Shown piece after piece: positions 1-7,929 of a DNA stretch of 64,000 bases (position 1 is the first letter of the stretch; each line of letters opens with the position of its first letter). Under the pieces are notes generated by a model. That model saw only the letters and a list, made by a program, of their open reading frames with translations. It did no database searches and was not told where the DNA came from. Origin of the DNA: Lachnospiraceae bacterium (GTDB taxonomy: Bacteria; Bacillota; Clostridia; Lachnospirales; Lachnospiraceae); NCBI GenBank assembly GCA_017399445.1, contig JAFQCM010000125.1, forward strand, positions 1-64,000, written 5' to 3'. The translations under genes and the position numbers were made by a program.

Positions 1-1
1 G

Positions 2-220
2 GGTGGCGTTATCGGAAGTTTACAGGCCATGGAAGCAGTGAAGTACATAATTGGTAAGGGAGATTTATTAACTGGTCGTCTTTTAACTTACGATGCATTA
101 AAAATGGAATTTAGAACAGTGAAGCTTCCAAAGGATTGTAATTGTGCAATCTGTGGAGAACATCCAACAATTACCAAATTGATTGACTATGAGCAGGCAG
201 AATGTGATATGAAAAAATAA
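2..220 (+). CDS. ThiF/MoeB-family adenylyltransferase, C-terminal end (partial)
   Basis: This is the last 72 codons of a gene that begins left of the window, so the frame is open from base 2. The visible part reads GGVIGSLQAMEAVKYI, then GRLLTYDALKMEFR, then a Cys pair (CAICG) and PTITKLIDYE. That is the typical end of E1-like ThiF/MoeB/HesA enzymes, which adenylate the C-terminal glycine of a ThiS/MoaD-type sulfur carrier; the Cys pair is part of the structural zinc site. The M67 peptidase gene starts 25 bp downstream, which fits a shared sulfur-carrier pathway, for example cysteine, thiamine or molybdopterin sulfur transfer. Which carrier it serves cannot be told because the upstream genes are missing. 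Confidence 0.85.
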   Translation, partial: GGVIGSLQAMEAVKYIIGKGDLLTGRLLTYDALKMEFRTVKLPKDCNCAICGEHPTITKLIDYEQAECDMKK

Positions 221-245
221 GAACGGAAAGAAGGTAATATCAGAT

Positions 246-665
246 ATGTTGAAACTAAAAAAGGAAGATTATGATAAAATTTTAAAGCATTGTGTAGAAG
301 GACTGCCAAATGAAGCCTGTGGACTTTTGGGAGGTTCCATAGAAGAAGATGGAACAAAAATAATTAAAAAAGTGTATGTGCTTACGAATATTGATGAAAG
401 CAATGAACACTTTTCCATGGACCCGAAGGAACAGTTGGCAGCGGTAAAGGATATGCGTGCCAATGATTGTGTTATGATAGGAAATTTTCATTCCCATCCG
501 GAGTCACCTTCCAGACCTTCAGAGGAAGATAAGCGCCTTGCTTATGATTCCAATATGGAATATCTGATATTATCTTTAATGGAAATAGAGAATCCGGTTT
601 TAAAAGCTTTTGGAATTGACCCAGAGAAAAATGTAACCATTCATGAAATTGATATAACAGAATAA
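246..665 (+). CDS. M67-family (JAMM/MPN+) metallopeptidase
   Basis: The 139-residue protein has the complete JAMM zinc motif: a conserved Glu in PNEACGLL (Glu23), then His82-Ser-His84-Pro and Ser92-x-x-Asp95. Bacterial single-domain members such as Mec release the amino acid built on a sulfur-carrier protein (CysO-cysteine) or trim the carrier to expose its Gly-Gly end. The length is normal for a stand-alone domain. It sits 25 bp after a ThiF/MoeB-like gene, the usual partner, so a role in carrier-dependent sulfur transfer is inferred. A hairpin terminator follows the stop codon, so this is probably the last gene of the operon. Confidence 0.88.
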   Translation: MLKLKKEDYDKILKHCVEGLPNEACGLLGGSIEEDGTKIIKKVYVLTNIDESNEHFSMDPKEQLAAVKDMRANDCVMIGNFHSHPESPSRPSEEDKRLAYDSNMEYLILSLMEIENPVLKAFGIDPEKNVTIHEIDITE

Positions 666-671
666 TGATAG

Positions 672-709
672 AAAAAACACATTTCAAGAAGAGTTGGAAT
701 GTGTTTTTT
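672..709 (+). terminator. Rho-independent terminator after the M67 gene
   Basis: An AAAACACATTtC arm pairs with GgAATGTGTTTT across a short loop and runs into T residues, directly after the M67 stop codon. Confidence 0.8.
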
Positions 710-828
710 ATTCTATAAAAACCTACGACAAAATCAGAAACCAGAAGTGTTGCAATTTACTATGGAAAATGGTATGTTAGATACAGTGCTTTTTGTTTGA
801 AAATAGTAGAAGCTAAAGGAGAATGGTT

Positions 829-1422
829 ATGACAGAAAAAGAAAAAGCAGCGGCTGGGTTGTTATATGATGGTACTTTTGATGAAGATTTAAAAGCGGAA
901 AGAATGGCATGCAAAAACATGTGTTATGAATACAATATGATGCATCCTTCTAAGGAAGAAGAAAGAAAAGCATTATTAAAGAAAATCCTTGGAAAAACAG
1001 GAGAGGATTTGTGGATAGAGCAGACCTTTTGGTGTGATTATGGCTATAATATAGAAGTAGGTGAAAATTTCTATGCTAATCATAATCTTGTGATTTTAGA
1101 TACTGCAAAGGTTACCTTTGGTGATAATTGTTTTGTTGCACCCAATTGTGGATTTTATGCAGCAGGACATGCATTGGATGTAGAGCAGAGAAACAAAGGA
1201 CTAGAAATCGCATGGCCAATTACCATAGGAAATAATGTATGGATTGGTGGAAGCGTTTCTGTTATGCCGGGAGTTACCATTGGAGATGATACGGTGATTG
1301 CTGGTGGAAGTGTGGTTGTAAAAGATATTCCATCTGGCGTACTTGCTGGAGGAAATCCATGTAAAGTAATCAGGAAAATCACAGAAGAAGATAGAAATAA
1401 GTATAGAAGAGAAAAGATGTAA
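829..1422 (+). CDS. maa: Sugar O-acetyltransferase (maltose acetyltransferase family)
   Basis: The protein (197 residues from this start) has the N-terminal helical cap of the family (MTEKEKAAAGLLYD), then a left-handed beta-helix of hexapeptide repeats, seen in VGENFYANHNLVILD and ITIGNNVWIGGSVSVMPG. The catalytic His lies in the loop AAGHALD. Family members move acetyl from acetyl-CoA onto the 6-OH of maltose, glucose or related sugars as cytosolic trimers; the real substrate is rarely known. Two ATGs are possible at 823 and 829. The AAAGGAG motif ends at 821, so the ATG at 829 has the better spacing and also matches the usual family start. The gene appears monocistronic. Confidence 0.88.
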   Translation: MTEKEKAAAGLLYDGTFDEDLKAERMACKNMCYEYNMMHPSKEEERKALLKKILGKTGEDLWIEQTFWCDYGYNIEVGENFYANHNLVILDTAKVTFGDNCFVAPNCGFYAAGHALDVEQRNKGLEIAWPITIGNNVWIGGSVSVMPGVTIGDDTVIAGGSVVVKDIPSGVLAGGNPCKVIRKITEEDRNKYRREKM

Positions 1423-1540
1423 AGTAAGTGTTTAGGAATATAGGTAAGTGGATAAAGTGAACACTTGAAGCAGTTGATTGAATGTTGGTTCTAAATAGGT
1501 AAAAAAACATCACATAAGAAAGTAAGAAAGTAGGAAAAAT

Positions 1541-2743
1541 ATGTCACAGGCAGTTGTAAGAATTAAAAAAGGCGAAGGACGCACTATCAAAAAAGGTGGA
1601 GCGTGGATTTATGATAACGAAATAGAAAAAATCATGGGGGACTTTGAAAACGGAGATATTGTAACCGTAGAAGATTTTGATGGATATGTATTAGGAAAAG
1701 GTTTTATTAATACCAAATCTACCATTACTGTTCGAATGATGTCAAGAAAAAAGGATACAGTGATTGACGAAGCATTTGTGAAAGAACGTGTAAGAGAAGC
1801 AGTTGCTTATAGAAGCAAAACGGTAGATATGGGCAGTTGCCGTCTGATTTTCGGAGAAGCTGATTTTCTGCCTGGAATAGTGGTAGATAAATTTTCCGAT
1901 TGTTTGGTGGTACAGTCTTTGGCATTAGGAATCGAAAAGTTTAAAACAATTATTATGGAAGCATTAAAAGAAGAACTGGCATTACTTGGAATGGAAATAA
2001 AAGGTGTTTATGAAAGAAGTGATGCAAAAGTACGCCTAAAAGAGGGGATGGAAAGAGTTACTGGATTCATAGGAGAAGAATTTGACACAAAGGTGCCAAT
2101 TGTGGAAAATGGAGTAAAATATCTGGTAGATGTGGCAGAAGGACAGAAAACAGGCTTCTTTTTAGACCAGAAATATAACAGACTGGCAATTCAGAGATTA
2201 TGTAAGGATGCAAGAGTTTTGGACTGTTTTACCCATACCGGTTCTTTTGCTTTAAATGCAGGAATTGCAGGAGCAAAAGAAGTGCTTGGCGTGGATGCTT
2301 CTGAACTGGGAGTAAAGCAGGCGGAAGAAAATGCTGCTTTAAATGGTTTGTCTGATACTGTAAAATTTCAGTGTGCTGATGTGTTTGAACTTCTTCCAAA
2401 GTTAGAAGAAGCAGGAGAGAAGTTTGATGTGGTAATTTTAGATCCGCCGGCATTTACAAAGTCCAGAAATTCTGTAAAGAATGCAGTAAAAGGTTACCGT
2501 GAAATTAATTTAAGAGGTATGAAACTAGTGAAAAATGGAGGTTATCTGGCAACATGCTCCTGTTCTCATTTTATGACACCGGAATTGTTTACAAAAACTA
2601 TTGCACAGGCAGCAGGGAATGTGCATAAGAGATTGCGCCAGGTAGAGTACAGAACCCAGTCACCAGATCATCCGATTTTGTGGGCAGCAGATGAATCTTA
2701 TTATTTGAAATTCTATATTTTTCAGGTACTGGAAGATAAGTAG
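1541..2743 (+). CDS. rlmI: Class I SAM-dependent rRNA methyltransferase (RlmI-like)
   Basis: The 400-residue protein begins with a PUA RNA-binding domain (about residues 1-75, with GGAWIYDNEI), followed by a linker domain and a Rossmann methyltransferase domain. SAM motif I reads DCFTHTGSFALNAG near residue 227, the Asp-Pro-Pro motif reads LDPPAF near 302, and a Cys-rich catalytic motif TCSCSHFM lies near 341. This is the architecture of RlmI, which makes 5-methylcytosine at position 1962 of E. coli 23S rRNA. Many Firmicutes relatives are not tested and may modify another position. The gene stands alone, and a weak hairpin lies about 170 bp downstream. Confidence 0.85.
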   Translation: MSQAVVRIKKGEGRTIKKGGAWIYDNEIEKIMGDFENGDIVTVEDFDGYVLGKGFINTKSTITVRMMSRKKDTVIDEAFVKERVREAVAYRSKTVDMGSCRLIFGEADFLPGIVVDKFSDCLVVQSLALGIEKFKTIIMEALKEELALLGMEIKGVYERSDAKVRLKEGMERVTGFIGEEFDTKVPIVENGVKYLVDVAEGQKTGFFLDQKYNRLAIQRLCKDARVLDCFTHTGSFALNAGIAGAKEVLGVDASELGVKQAEENAALNGLSDTVKFQCADVFELLPKLEEAGEKFDVVILDPPAFTKSRNSVKNAVKGYREINLRGMKLVKNGGYLATCSCSHFMTPELFTKTIAQAAGNVHKRLRQVEYRTQSPDHPILWAADESYYLKFYIFQVLEDK

Positions 2744-3047
2744 AGGGCAGAAAGCGTTTAAAAGGCTGAATTTAAAAGGGATTTAACGATTTAACAAGAA
2801 ATGAATTAGTATCGTAACTTATCGTAAAATGGTGTAATTCAACGCCAAAATGGTGTCAAAAATGGTGTTAGAAAATAGGGATTGAATCCATTAAATATTT
2901 GAATGTTTGAATAAGCATATATGCTTGTAGAAATGCAGGTATATGTGCTTATTTTTGTGTTTAAATATAGAAGTCAGGGAAAAAGATACCAGGCACCTTG
3001 TATGACATACCGTTGGATAAGAATTTTAAATAGGGAGGGGGATGTCT
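2744..3047. other. Intergenic region before the cold-shock gene
   Basis: No gene is visible in this 300-bp stretch. It holds three copies of the decamer AAAATGGTGT or its 9-base core (near 2826, 2847 and 2859) and then a hairpin at 2911-2955. It marks the change from ordinary chromosome to the accessory island. Confidence 0.5.
2911..2955 (+). terminator. Possible terminator downstream of rlmI-like gene
   Basis: ATAAGCA pairs with TGCTTAT with a partly paired AT-rich upper stem, and the descending arm runs into five T residues. The distance from the rlmI-like stop codon (about 170 bp) makes the assignment tentative. Confidence 0.45.
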
Positions 3048-3263
3048 ATGTATGGCAGAGTAACAAAGTATTTCCACGATAGAGGATATGGATTTATTCG
3101 CGGAGAAGATGGTAATTCATATTTTATTCATGCCTCTAAGCTGTATGGTGAGTATTTGGATAAAGGATATTATGTATTCTTCAAGCCATATGCAGATGAT
3201 AGGAGCGATTATAACGCTAAGAATGTTAGTGTTATTGAAGTGCCAGATACAAAAAGAAGATAA
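3048..3263 (+). CDS. Cold-shock-domain protein
   Basis: The 71-residue protein is a single cold-shock (OB-fold) domain. The RNA-binding motifs are visible as RGYGFIRGEDG (RNP1-like) and SYFIHAS (RNP2-like). It is divergent from the classic CspA family, with an extra Tyr-rich C-terminal half (YYVFFKPYADDRSDY). The class binds single-stranded RNA or DNA and acts as an RNA chaperone. ATGs lie at 3042 and 3048; GGAGG ends at 3038, so 3048 has the proper spacing. The gene is the first one in the accessory island and has no clear operon partner, so its role there is unknown. Confidence 0.75.
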   Translation: MYGRVTKYFHDRGYGFIRGEDGNSYFIHASKLYGEYLDKGYYVFFKPYADDRSDYNAKNVSVIEVPDTKRR

Positions 3264-3541
3264 GGTCTGACTACAACCTAACAGCAAACAATACCGCTGC
3301 ACAAATGTAATAAATTTCCCAGTCGGCAGGAAGTAAAATAAAGTATCCGTCACCAAGATTCAGAAGTAAATCAGATTATTTCTATGGTGCAATTCAGCAC
3401 AGATTTCCAATTTATGATAAAGATATTTTGAAAATTTAATAGGGCAATAGGGTAAGTAGGCTTATAAGGCTTTGCCACTTTTGGCGAGGTCTATTTGCTA
3501 TGCAATTTTTCTGAATCTCTGCTTATAAAAAAGGAGGAAAA
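3264..3541. other. Decayed stretch with a gene-end fragment
   Basis: No intact gene is present. One plus-strand frame ending at 3439 reads FRSKSDYFYGAIQHRF then PIYDKDILKI before its stop, with no start codon upstream, and looks like the tail of a lost gene. I do not recognise the family. Confidence 0.35.
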
Positions 3542-3837
3542 ATGATTGATGAAAATAAGATTAGTAAAAATATTAATGAGGTTAAAGAAAATGAAAGAAA
3601 GAATTGATTAGTTCTGATGAATGTTTTGTACGACTTATTAATTACAAGAATGCTTGGATTTCTAATTATGGTAGACCATTGGAATTTAATAATGGCAAGT
3701 ATGTATTTAAACGTATTAGTGAGAATGAAGTAGGTGGAATACTTGGTACAGCAATAGGAACAGTGATTTTGACTGCACTTGGTGAGATATTGGAGTATCA
3801 GGAATCAATTTCAAAAAGAATTTCTTATTTTTTCTAG
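3542..3837 (+). pseudogene. Frameshifted small gene with NUMOD4-like motif
   Basis: A strong AAGGAGG site precedes an ATG at 3542 that opens MIDENKISKNINEVKENERK, then stops at 3604. Reading continues in another frame from 3604 (LISSDECFVRLINYKN, then AWISNYGRPLEFNN) to 3837. Joining the two frames gives one plausible protein of about 98 residues, so a single-base frameshift near 3592-3606 is likely. The core xxRLINYKNAWISNYGRPL resembles the NUMOD4 motif seen in phage and homing-endonuclease-associated proteins (W-x-I-x-x-Y-x-x-Y-x-V-S-N-x-G-R). This is an inference from a short motif. The end of the product has a short Gly-rich hydrophobic segment (GGILGTAIGTVILTALG). Confidence 0.5.
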
Positions 3838-4009
3838 GCAAACATCTAAAAGCACCGCTTCTATAAATTAAGAGTATAGTGTTTTTGTCAATAATGACAG
3901 AAAAGACATTTATACTTGAATATTTTTGTTAAAAATAATATAATATAAAACATAAAGAGAGATATAATTGGCAAAATGCACAAAAATGAATGATTGGGGG
4001 ATTGAGCAT

Positions 4010-5245
4010 ATGATAAGATGCAGTAAATGTAATGGTATGCCAAATGAGAATGATGTAATTGGTTGGAAGTGTAATTCCTGTGGGAAAGCATTTCAAGTGA
4101 AAAAAGAGCAGTTACATAATATTCTGTTGAAAAAAGAAGCAAATCCTGAGAAGAGTTTATGTAAATGTCCATCGTGTGAGAATATTATAGATGATGGAAA
4201 AGAGAATATAGCTTGGAAATGTTCTTGTGGTCATGTGACTGTGGGGAAGTTAGATGATTTTAAGGAAGATGGAAAAATTGAGAAAAGGGAAGACAAGGAA
4301 GAGGTTGTTCCGGATGTTCCGACGGGGAATTTGATTAATTGTCCTGAGTGTGGAAAAGAGATTTCCAGTAAGGCTAAAAAGTGTGTGCATTGCGGAATGG
4401 TATTTGTAGAAGAAAAGGCAATAACTAAAATATGTGCTGATTGTGGTAAGGAAGTTGCAAGTGATGCAACAGAATGTCCTTTCTGCGGATGTCCGTTTGA
4501 AGAGCAAGGTTTACAGAAAGTAGATACAATAATTAAGAGTAAAGTAGTAAAAAAGAATTTTACTAAAATGGTTATTCCGATAGCGTTGTTGGCTTTGGTA
4601 GTGGTTATTGGTGGTGTGATTTATAATATAAAAGTTGTTAAGCCTAAAAAAGTTGCAGCACAGAATAAAGCTACTTATGAGGAAGCTATTGATTTATTGG
4701 AAAAAGGAAAATATGAGGAAGGAAATGAACTTTTGTTAACTATTCCTGATTATATGGACGTAGGGACTATTTTGGAGCAAATCAAATGGGAAACATATAC
4801 ATACTCATGTGTTAATCAATTCAAACAATATTTAAAGAATCCAGATTCTTTTACTTTGTATGAAGTAGCATTTTATTTAGATGACGAGGCACATGGAGTA
4901 TATGCTTCATTATTAGGAGAAGTGGATTTTTCATATCCAGCTATTATATTTCGGAGTGGAGCACAAAATGGTTTTGGCGGAAATACCACAGGATACGAAT
5001 TGTTCTATTATATTAAAGACAGTGGTTATACTTATGTTGCTTCTTGCGACTATTTGGATGAAGATGAATATTATGATGATGATGGAGAACTTAAAGATAA
5101 AGATGACGGGGCAATGGAAGTAATGCTGTGTATGGAAATTAATAAGATAAAAAATGAATCGGAAGAGGTTGGAACAGTTGATATAAATAGAATAAAAACT
5201 GTGTTAAAGAATGATGCATATTCCACAGTAAAAATAATTGAATAG
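4010..5245 (+). CDS. Membrane protein with four zinc ribbons
   Basis: The protein (411 residues from this start) has four zinc-ribbon units: CSKC...CNSC at the very N-terminus, CPSC...CSCG, CPEC...CVHC and CADC...CPFC. One membrane helix follows near residue 190 (VIPIALLALVVVIGGVIY). The roughly 200-residue C-terminal part should be extracytoplasmic; it contains YEEAIDLLEKGKYEEGNELL, which resembles a tetratricopeptide helix pair, then an acidic stretch (DEDEYYDDDGELKDKDD). An in-frame TTG at 3968 is possible, but GGGGG at 3996-4000 is well placed for the ATG at 4010, and the zinc ribbon then starts at residue 4. Function is unknown; such cytosolic zinc-ribbon/TM/extracytoplasmic proteins are common in Clostridia, and a sensing role is only a guess. 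Confidence 0.75.
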   Translation: MIRCSKCNGMPNENDVIGWKCNSCGKAFQVKKEQLHNILLKKEANPEKSLCKCPSCENIIDDGKENIAWKCSCGHVTVGKLDDFKEDGKIEKREDKEEVVPDVPTGNLINCPECGKEISSKAKKCVHCGMVFVEEKAITKICADCGKEVASDATECPFCGCPFEEQGLQKVDTIIKSKVVKKNFTKMVIPIALLALVVVIGGVIYNIKVVKPKKVAAQNKATYEEAIDLLEKGKYEEGNELLLTIPDYMDVGTILEQIKWETYTYSCVNQFKQYLKNPDSFTLYEVAFYLDDEAHGVYASLLGEVDFSYPAIIFRSGAQNGFGGNTTGYELFYYIKDSGYTYVASCDYLDEDEYYDDDGELKDKDDGAMEVMLCMEINKIKNESEEVGTVDINRIKTVLKNDAYSTVKIIE

Positions 5246-5272
5246 CAAAGCGTAATTGGAGGGGATAAAAGT

Positions 5273-5764
5273 ATGGGAAGAGAACAATTGCAAGGTGAAC
5301 CATGGCACTATGAGCAGATGAAAAAGACTTGTAAAGATGGGAGTAAATACTGTATATACAACAAAAAAGATATATGCTCTAATACTGCCAGTGACACTTA
5401 TAAAAAGGGGTGTATTGGTAAAGGAGCGTGTATACTATTTGAACCTAGAACAGGTTCACCTAAAGTTTATTCAACAAAATGTATTCAAAAGAATGACATA
5501 AAGAAAAATGATGCGGAGGGAAAAAACATGGATAATGTGCAAAAGCAAAACAATGATAAAGCAGAAAATTTTGTTCGACTGGCAAATAAGAGAACAAATA
5601 AGATTCTTGAGGATATTGAAATTCTTGGAAATCTTGCAAATAAAAACCAATATGAATACACAGACGAACAGGTGGAAAAGATTTTTAATGCAATTGAAAA
5701 AGAACTTGCAACAACTAAAGAAAGTTTCAAAAAGAAGAAACCTGTAAATAAATTTTCATTATGA
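5273..5764 (+). CDS. Hypothetical Cys-rich mobile-element protein
   Basis: The 163-residue protein starts 27 bp after the zinc-ribbon gene behind a GGAGGGG site. Its N-terminal third carries six cysteines (CKDG, CIYN, CSNT, CIGKGAC, CIQK) that may bind metal. The C-terminal half is helical and charged and includes RTNKILEDIEILGNLANKNQ and YTDEQVEKIFNAIEKEL, a short helical module I associate with small proteins of Firmicutes mobile elements (recall, not a search). No catalytic motif is visible, so no function is proposed. It lies just upstream of a bidirectional terminator facing a broken antirestriction gene. Confidence 0.6.
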   Translation: MGREQLQGEPWHYEQMKKTCKDGSKYCIYNKKDICSNTASDTYKKGCIGKGACILFEPRTGSPKVYSTKCIQKNDIKKNDAEGKNMDNVQKQNNDKAENFVRLANKRTNKILEDIEILGNLANKNQYEYTDEQVEKIFNAIEKELATTKESFKKKKPVNKFSL

Positions 5765-5904
5765 GAAGTAGGGATTCGGCAAAATTCCGAGTGCCTTATT
5801 TTGAGGTATGGATTTTTTAGTGGGTGTATAAATAAAGCAACTAGGAGCATATGTGAAAAAACAATCCTTGCATTTAGTTTTTGCCACCCCTCAGTACATA
5901 AGAA

Positions 5905-5943
5905 AAGGTTAAGGGTATTATATCAGCCCTTAACCTTATTTTT
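5905..5943. terminator. Bidirectional terminator
   Basis: The arms AAGGTTAAGGG (5905-5915) and CCCTTAACCTT (5927-5937) are perfectly complementary. A-rich sequence precedes and T-rich sequence follows, so the hairpin can end transcription from both the upstream plus-strand gene and the minus-strand ardC-like remnant. Confidence 0.85.
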
Positions 5944-6510
5944 TACGCTTCGATATTCAATATGTAGTTGACTGCTTTCTCTGCCTCGCTACTAGCTGAT
6001 ACTATGAACTTAACATCATTCTTTAATACTGATAACCAACTTTGAATATATGCTGATGAATTACGAAAACTCTTTCTTGTTTCAATACCTATGATATTCA
6101 TAAGGCTTGCACTTCCTAGCTCTGCAACCAATTCTTCTTTCGAGTATTCATCACTACTAAAAGCAACAAGTTTATCTTTTCTTTCCTCTGCACGATTGCA
6201 ACGGCTTTCTTTCATTGTACTGTGTATCGATTCATGAAATGCGGTAGAATAGTATTCATTTGCATCTTTGAACTGTTCAAACAAGGGTAACTGTATTAAA
6301 TCAAGCATAGGTGAATAAAAAGCCTTGTCACTCTTGATATGTTCAACTGTTATATGTTCTCTTGTCCAATAGTCTGTTAAAATGTTTTCTGCTTTTTCTA
6401 TCGGCTCAATGTCGTTTAGTTCTTCTTACTTTAAAGGTTCTACACCATCTACCTGAGATATATGAAATACATTTATATTTTTCAATAGTGGTATCTGTTT
6501 GTATTGCAAG
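5943..6510 (-). pseudogene. ArdC-like antirestriction / zincin-domain protein (broken)
   Basis: The 3' part is an open frame of 121 codons with the zincin signature TAFHESIHS (HExxH), then EEYSKEELVAELGSA and NSSAYIQSWLSVLKND, which is the C-terminal metallopeptidase domain of ArdC/DUF1738-type antirestriction proteins carried by conjugative elements. Upstream on the same strand the family sequence continues (NVFHISQVDGVEP, about 6430-6480) but is separated by an in-frame stop and a frame change near 6420-6430, and the N-terminal ssDNA-binding region is missing. The gene is therefore a 5'-truncated, frameshifted relic. Intact relatives protect incoming DNA from host restriction. It supports the view that this region came from an integrative conjugative element. 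Confidence 0.75.
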
Positions 6511-6544
6511 TTAAAAGGTTTTATATAGGAAAGGTGGAAATATT

Positions 6545-6688
6545 ATGGCAATCATAATCACAAATGGAACGGATTATGTTATGTTTATGGAACGTATCAC
6601 AAAAATTTTTATCTATCAGATGGAAAGGAAACATGGTAATAGTTTTAAGTGGAAGATTACATATTGGTTATTGAACAGGATGGTTTGA
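6545..6688 (+). pseudogene. Short decayed ORF (MAIIITNGTDYVMF...)
   Basis: A 47-codon frame opens behind AAAGGTGG with MAIIITNGTDYVMFMERI and then loses any protein-like character. The opening resembles small element-encoded proteins that start with IxITNGTxYI, so it is probably the head of a gene broken by a frameshift. Evidence is limited to one short motif. Confidence 0.35.
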
Positions 6689-6760
6689 TATTACGTCAGA
6701 CATAATTTTGGATAACTTGAAAAAACAAATGAAATCAATTATAATTGGAGGTATCAAATT

Positions 6761-6989
6761 ATGAAAGGTGTAATTGATATGTCAGCTACGACTGTAATTA
6801 AAGATATATTAACAATTAAAAATATGTCACAAGTAGAACTTGCAGAGGAAATTAATGTTACAGGACAAAACCTCAGTAATAAGATGAATAGGGATAAAAT
6901 TTTCAGCATTAGAATTGGTGGAAATAGCTGATGCACTAGGAATGAAACTTGTATTAAAAGAAAAAGATACTATTAATGAAGAGGATTAA
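6761..6989 (+). pseudogene. Xre-family HTH regulator, one-base frameshift
   Basis: The frame starts at 6761 behind GGAGG and reads VIKDILTIKNMSQVELAEEI and NVTGQNLSNKMNRDK, a Cro/C1-type helix-turn-helix. At about 6898 the frame breaks; shifting by one base restores FSALELVEIADALGMKLVLK to the stop at 6989. The total length is 76 codons plus one base, which fits a single inserted A or T in the AAAATTTT run at 6896-6903. Intact small Xre proteins of this kind regulate element genes. As it stands only the HTH part could be made. Confidence 0.75.
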
Positions 6990-6990
6990 A

Positions 6991-7238
6991 AAAACAATAA
7001 GGAATTTATTATTGGCTATCCTGACGAATTAAAAGGGAAGTCAAAACGGAATCAGACAGAAGAAGAAAAGAAAGCAGCACAAGTCCATGCAAACTAAGGC
7101 GAGGAATGCAAAAGCACATGAACAAAAACAATAGAAGACCTTTGCCAGTTACTCCAATGTCAGCCACAAGATCTAATTGAATGGAAAGTAACTTTAAACC
7201 CTGAATTATCCTATGAAAATCGGTTTAAAAGTGAGTAG
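6991..7238 (+). pseudogene. Remnants of small element genes, including an Xre C-terminus
   Basis: Two start-less fragments are visible. One (6991-7098) reads NNKEFIIGYPDELKGKSKRN and then a charged Lys/Glu tail. The other (7125-7238) reads KTIEDLCQLLQCQPQDLIEW, which matches the end of YozG-type Xre regulators (LCxxLxCQPxDLxE). Neither has a ribosome-binding site or an N-terminal half, so both are taken as relics. Confidence 0.5.
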
Positions 7239-7288
7239 ATATAGAGGGTTCTATATTATAAGTATTTTCCATATAATAATATAGGTAC

Positions 7289-7317
7289 TTGACGTACAGA
7301 AAACTGTACACTATAAT
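7289..7317 (+). promoter_or_regulatory. Promoter of the toxin-antitoxin operon
   Basis: A -35 box TTGACG (7289-7294) and a -10 box TATAAT (7312-7317) are spaced by 17 bp, close to the vegetative consensus. The spacer is almost filled by the first operator palindrome, so a bound repressor would block polymerase. Confidence 0.85.
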
Positions 7318-7337
7318 TAAAGTACAGAAAACTGTAC
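7294..7337. promoter_or_regulatory. Two identical operator palindromes of the toxin-antitoxin operon
   Basis: GTACAGAAAACTGTAC occurs at 7294-7309 and again at 7322-7337, 28 bp apart centre to centre. Each is an inverted repeat GTACAG-N4-CTGTAC. YefM/Phd antitoxins bind palindromes with a TGTACA core, so these are the likely autorepression sites. Confidence 0.8.
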
Positions 7338-7360
7338 AGATAATCAAGGAGGTGTTTATT

Positions 7361-7627
7361 ATGTTAGCTGTAAACTATACAAATCTTCGTGACAATATGA
7401 AAACATATATGGATAAAGTTACGGATGATTATGAAACTATGATTGTTACTAGGAAAAACAATAAAAATGTGGTTATGTTATCAGAAGAATCTTATAACAA
7501 TCTGATGGAAAATATTCATGTAATGGGGAACAAAGCCAATTATGATTGGCTAATGGAGTCAAAAGCACAGTTAGAAGCAGGAAAGATTTCAACACATACT
7601 CTTATAGAGGTGGATACTGATGAATAA
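7361..7627 (+). CDS. yefM: YefM/Phd-family antitoxin
   Basis: The 88-residue protein starts behind AAGGAGG. It has the Phd/YefM DNA-binding N-terminus (LAVNYTNLRDNMKTYMDKV), then YETMIVTRKNNKNVVMLSEE and the SYNNLMEN helix, followed by an acidic C-terminal tail (HTLIEVDTDE) that would wrap the toxin. It is the antitoxin and DNA-binding corepressor of the pair. The frame is open further upstream, but there is no start with a good ribosome site before 7361 and the promoter lies within that stretch. Its last 8 bases overlap the toxin start, which suggests coupled translation. The gene is intact although its neighbours are broken. Confidence 0.92.
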   Translation: MLAVNYTNLRDNMKTYMDKVTDDYETMIVTRKNNKNVVMLSEESYNNLMENIHVMGNKANYDWLMESKAQLEAGKISTHTLIEVDTDE

Positions 7628-7883
7628 AGTATTTACAGATAACGGATGGAAAGATTATGTGTATTGGCAGACGGAAGACAGAAAAACACTAAAGAAAATA
7701 AACAATCTTATAGAGGACATAGCTAGAAACGGGAATGAAGGAATTGGAAAGCCAGAATCATTGACTGGAAATCTTTCAGGATTTTGGAGTAGACGTATCA
7801 ATGATAAAGACAGATTAATATATAAGATTGATGAAGAGAATGTGTATATATTAGCTTGCAGATATCATTATAATGATAGGTAG
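7620..7883 (+). CDS. yoeB: Txe/YoeB-family mRNA-cleaving toxin
   Basis: The 87-residue protein has the YoeB signature: NGWKDYVYWQTEDRKTLKKI at the N-terminus, GIGKPESLTGNLSGFWSRRI in the middle, and DRLIYKI with a C-terminal ACRYHYND. The family's catalytic Glu (in GKPE), Arg (in DRLIY) and His (in RYHY) are all present, so the toxin should be active. YoeB cleaves mRNA at the ribosomal A site when freed from antitoxin. It overlaps the antitoxin gene by 8 bp and ends at a terminator. A small intact toxin-antitoxin unit inside a decaying element fits selection by addiction. Confidence 0.92.
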   Translation: MNKVFTDNGWKDYVYWQTEDRKTLKKINNLIEDIARNGNEGIGKPESLTGNLSGFWSRRINDKDRLIYKIDEENVYILACRYHYNDR

Positions 7884-7886
7884 AGC

Positions 7887-7929
7887 AAAAGCACCAAAGA
7901 TGGAAATTAATCATCTGAGGTGCTTTTTT
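7887..7929 (+). terminator. Terminator of the toxin-antitoxin operon
   Basis: AAAAGCACC (7887-7895) pairs with GGTGCTTTTTT (7919-7929), with the descending arm ending in a T run 4 bp after the toxin stop codon. It overlaps the end of the convergent pseudogene on the other strand. Confidence 0.75.

Noticed and set aside
2826-2870. Three AAAATGGTGT copies treated as possible CRISPR or att array
   Set aside because: Units are only 9-10 bp with unequal short spacing and no flanking cas or recombination genes at this point.
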